Positions 62,601-64,000 of a stretch of 64,000 nt of DNA are shown in pieces (position 1 is the stretch's first letter; the number at the start of each line of letters is the position of its first letter). A program made the position numbers and the translations under genes. Below the pieces are notes generated by a model, which ran no database searches, was not told where the DNA came from, and worked only from the letters and a program-made list of their open reading frames with translations. Where the stretch lies: NCBI GenBank assembly GCA_025738555.1, contig JAOVFP010000010.1, positions 496,001-560,000 of the forward strand, written 5' to 3'. The DNA comes from Cyathus striatus (taxonomy: Eukaryota; Basidiomycota; Agaricomycetes; Agaricales; Nidulariaceae).

Positions 62601-62810
62601 TTGGTCATACCTCCCTGACCTCGGCAAAAAGAAGAGGGGACGTATATGCGATGAATCATAAATCAAGGCCGAGACGATATAAAAAATCGAGAGTCCGAGG
62701 GAATAATGAAAAATATGATGACAAAGAAAAATAAGAAATAAATAATGGCACCGTTTTTATTCCTTCTCCAGGGAACACAAAAAGACATGTTCAGATAAGC
62801 ACGCGCTCAA

Positions 62811-63301
62811 CTAGTCGACATCAAGGGAGGTCTTGACAGTCAACTCGAAAGAAACAGCAAGCTTGAATGATATCTGAACCACTCTCTGTGACCCGAGAAC
62901 TAAAATAAAACGACGGGCTTGTAGTTGTTCTATGTATTTTTTTGACATCAACACTACTACGATTCAAGTTACATGTGAAGATACTTACCGTAGACTGTGG
63001 ATTCATATTCAACACATGAATCGTTTTGGCAGATAGTATATGCATCTCGTTGATACCGAAATCACTCGATTTGCCGAAGAAGTCTTTACAGGGTACCAGG
63101 GCTTTAGAGATGTAACCAATGGTATGCGAAATCGGATACTTACTGCTGCTATCGCCGTCGGTTTCAGATGTCTGTTTGAGCAATGTCAATGAATACGTAG
63201 TTGTACGATAAATGATGGGCACTAACCGATGTGTCATCATCCACTCTCCGTGAGGGACCATGGCGGCGCCGTTTCTTGCGACGATGCCTCCACTCTGCCA
63301 T
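62811..63301 (-). CDS. Small protein of unknown family, module 3 copy (90 aa)
   Basis: Four exons (63227-63301, 63144-63171, 62989-63083, 62811-62885) join in phase. The N-terminus is very basic (MAEWRHRRKKRRRHGPSRR), possibly a nuclear-localisation signal, and is followed by an acidic TSETDGDSS linker. The core reads FFGKSSDFGINEMHILSAK and the C-terminal block VVQISFKLAVSFELTVKTSL, which alternates hydrophobic and polar residues as in a beta hairpin. The last two blocks are about 70 percent identical by eye to the module 1 copy, while exon 1 is much more diverged. Using the TTTTAG acceptor upstream of exon 4 would give an early stop; GGGTCACAG keeps the frame in both copies. Family not recognised. 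Confidence 0.72.
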
Positions 63302-64000
63302 TGAGGGCAGGATTGGCGCAGGAGGCCTCCTCGGTTTGAGGTACAGTTATTACTGAAGCCATCCAGAGGCTAACAGTAAGGTTTTATAGCAACAATACAC
63401 GAGGCAACCGCATGTCATTCATTACATAAGTATTCGTGACACTACCTGACAGCAAGATTTTACTATTCCTGCTTTGGAACATTGAATAAAATACGGGAAA
63501 GCGCTGTCTGCAGTGTGGACGCCAATGTACTTCTGAGACTAAACATAAGTTTCTCAAAGTATTTGAAACTTCAAATACCATGTAGCCAAGCCTAGTATAT
63601 GCTAACGTATGTAGTTCATCTTGGGTTCGCGTATTTCCTCTCTTCAATAGTAACGATCTTCACGAATTATAAGCGCTAATCATGCATGTGCTTCTAAATG
63701 TCTAAATGTCTCATCCTATCCTTCATAGCCGATTCACAGCAATACCCCAATAGAAAGTTTCAAGCGCGATTATCGGAGCATTCAGTCGATTCCAGCAGTG
63801 ATGAATCACAGCCAAATAGTCAAGTTGTGAAGTGCCGGCTGTACTGTACGCAATACGAAGAAAGAGGAACAAGTAACGCAAAAAGCTCATTTCATTTCAT
63901 TCACAAGTATGTATCCCACAGCAGAACATCTATCCACACCATCATCAGCCAATTCCCAAACCTCAATAAAAAGACTCAATAAACAACCCACTTTACGTTA
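63302..64000. other. End of window, no supported gene
   Basis: A 94-codon + strand frame at 63698-63982 has no ATG support from a paralogue and no recognisable content. Confidence 0.4.

Larger units (their letters stand above)
62600..64000 (-). repeat. Tandem module 3, continues beyond window
   Basis: It begins with the GGTCATACCTCCCTGACC landmark and contains an intact small gene. An ACACGAGGCAACCGCATGTC block at about 63392 matches the position of CACGAGGTAA in modules 1 and 2. The proline-rich partner would lie past the window end. Confidence 0.65.

Noticed and set aside
62811..63261. 146-codon continuous minus-strand frame over the small gene of module 3
   Set aside because: It reads through three introns. 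Comparison with the module 1 copy shows a four-exon gene with a different frame in the last exon.

Overview
The window looks like nuclear DNA of a basidiomycete fungus, most likely an agaricomycete mushroom. Genes are split by many 47-62 nt GT-AG introns and gene density is low. The protein families are typical of that group: a copper-radical (glyoxal-type) oxidase, mushroom sesquiterpene synthases, an HAD/terpene-cyclase fusion, DUF6533-like membrane proteins, and expanded F-box and SKP1-like genes. Most of the rest is repeat-rich. The species cannot be named from this sequence alone.

Layout. 1-2269: 3'-truncated copper-radical oxidase (-). 2844-3253: small transposon. 3381-5465: two intact tandem genes for ~303 aa proteins made only of a cullin N-terminal domain (-). 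6147-7960: an intact SKP1-like gene and a broken one (+). 10169-10669: TPR protein. 12321-13802: intact 441 aa F-box protein (-). Cullin-N, SKP1-like and F-box genes, whose families meet in SCF ubiquitin ligases, therefore lie within about 10 kb. 14081-28047 is a transposon bed: a 1.85 kb element with 9 bp target duplications and a nested second element, decayed transposon DNA, a full-length Ty3/Gypsy chromovirus (17291-24879) and two more non-autonomous elements.

28263-38690: two DUF6533-like seven-helix genes separated by a hAT-like element, then three decayed Old Yellow Enzyme copies, one split by a 770 bp transposon that can be located to the base. 39124-39443: two tandem intron-containing tRNA-Glu(CTC) genes. 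39816-41094: a third SKP1-like gene with a related transposon inside its first intron. 43864-52574: terpene locus with two paralogous sesquiterpene synthases (366 and 340 aa) flanking a 476 aa HAD/class II terpene cyclase with a DxDTT motif, plus a dead GMC oxidoreductase. The oxidative tailoring genes nearby are decayed while the cyclases are intact. 53712-54576: membrane protein with a frame break.

54735 to the window end: three direct repeats of a module carrying a small four-exon gene (95 and 90 aa in the intact copies) and, in the two complete modules, a fast-diverging proline-rich gene with a conserved TATA region. I recognise no family for either protein, so this is the best candidate for something undescribed, together with the cullin-N/SKP1 cluster. 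I found at least ten non-autonomous DNA elements by their inverted ends and target duplications. Exon boundaries were read by eye from splice sites, phase and paralogue comparison, and no database search was possible.
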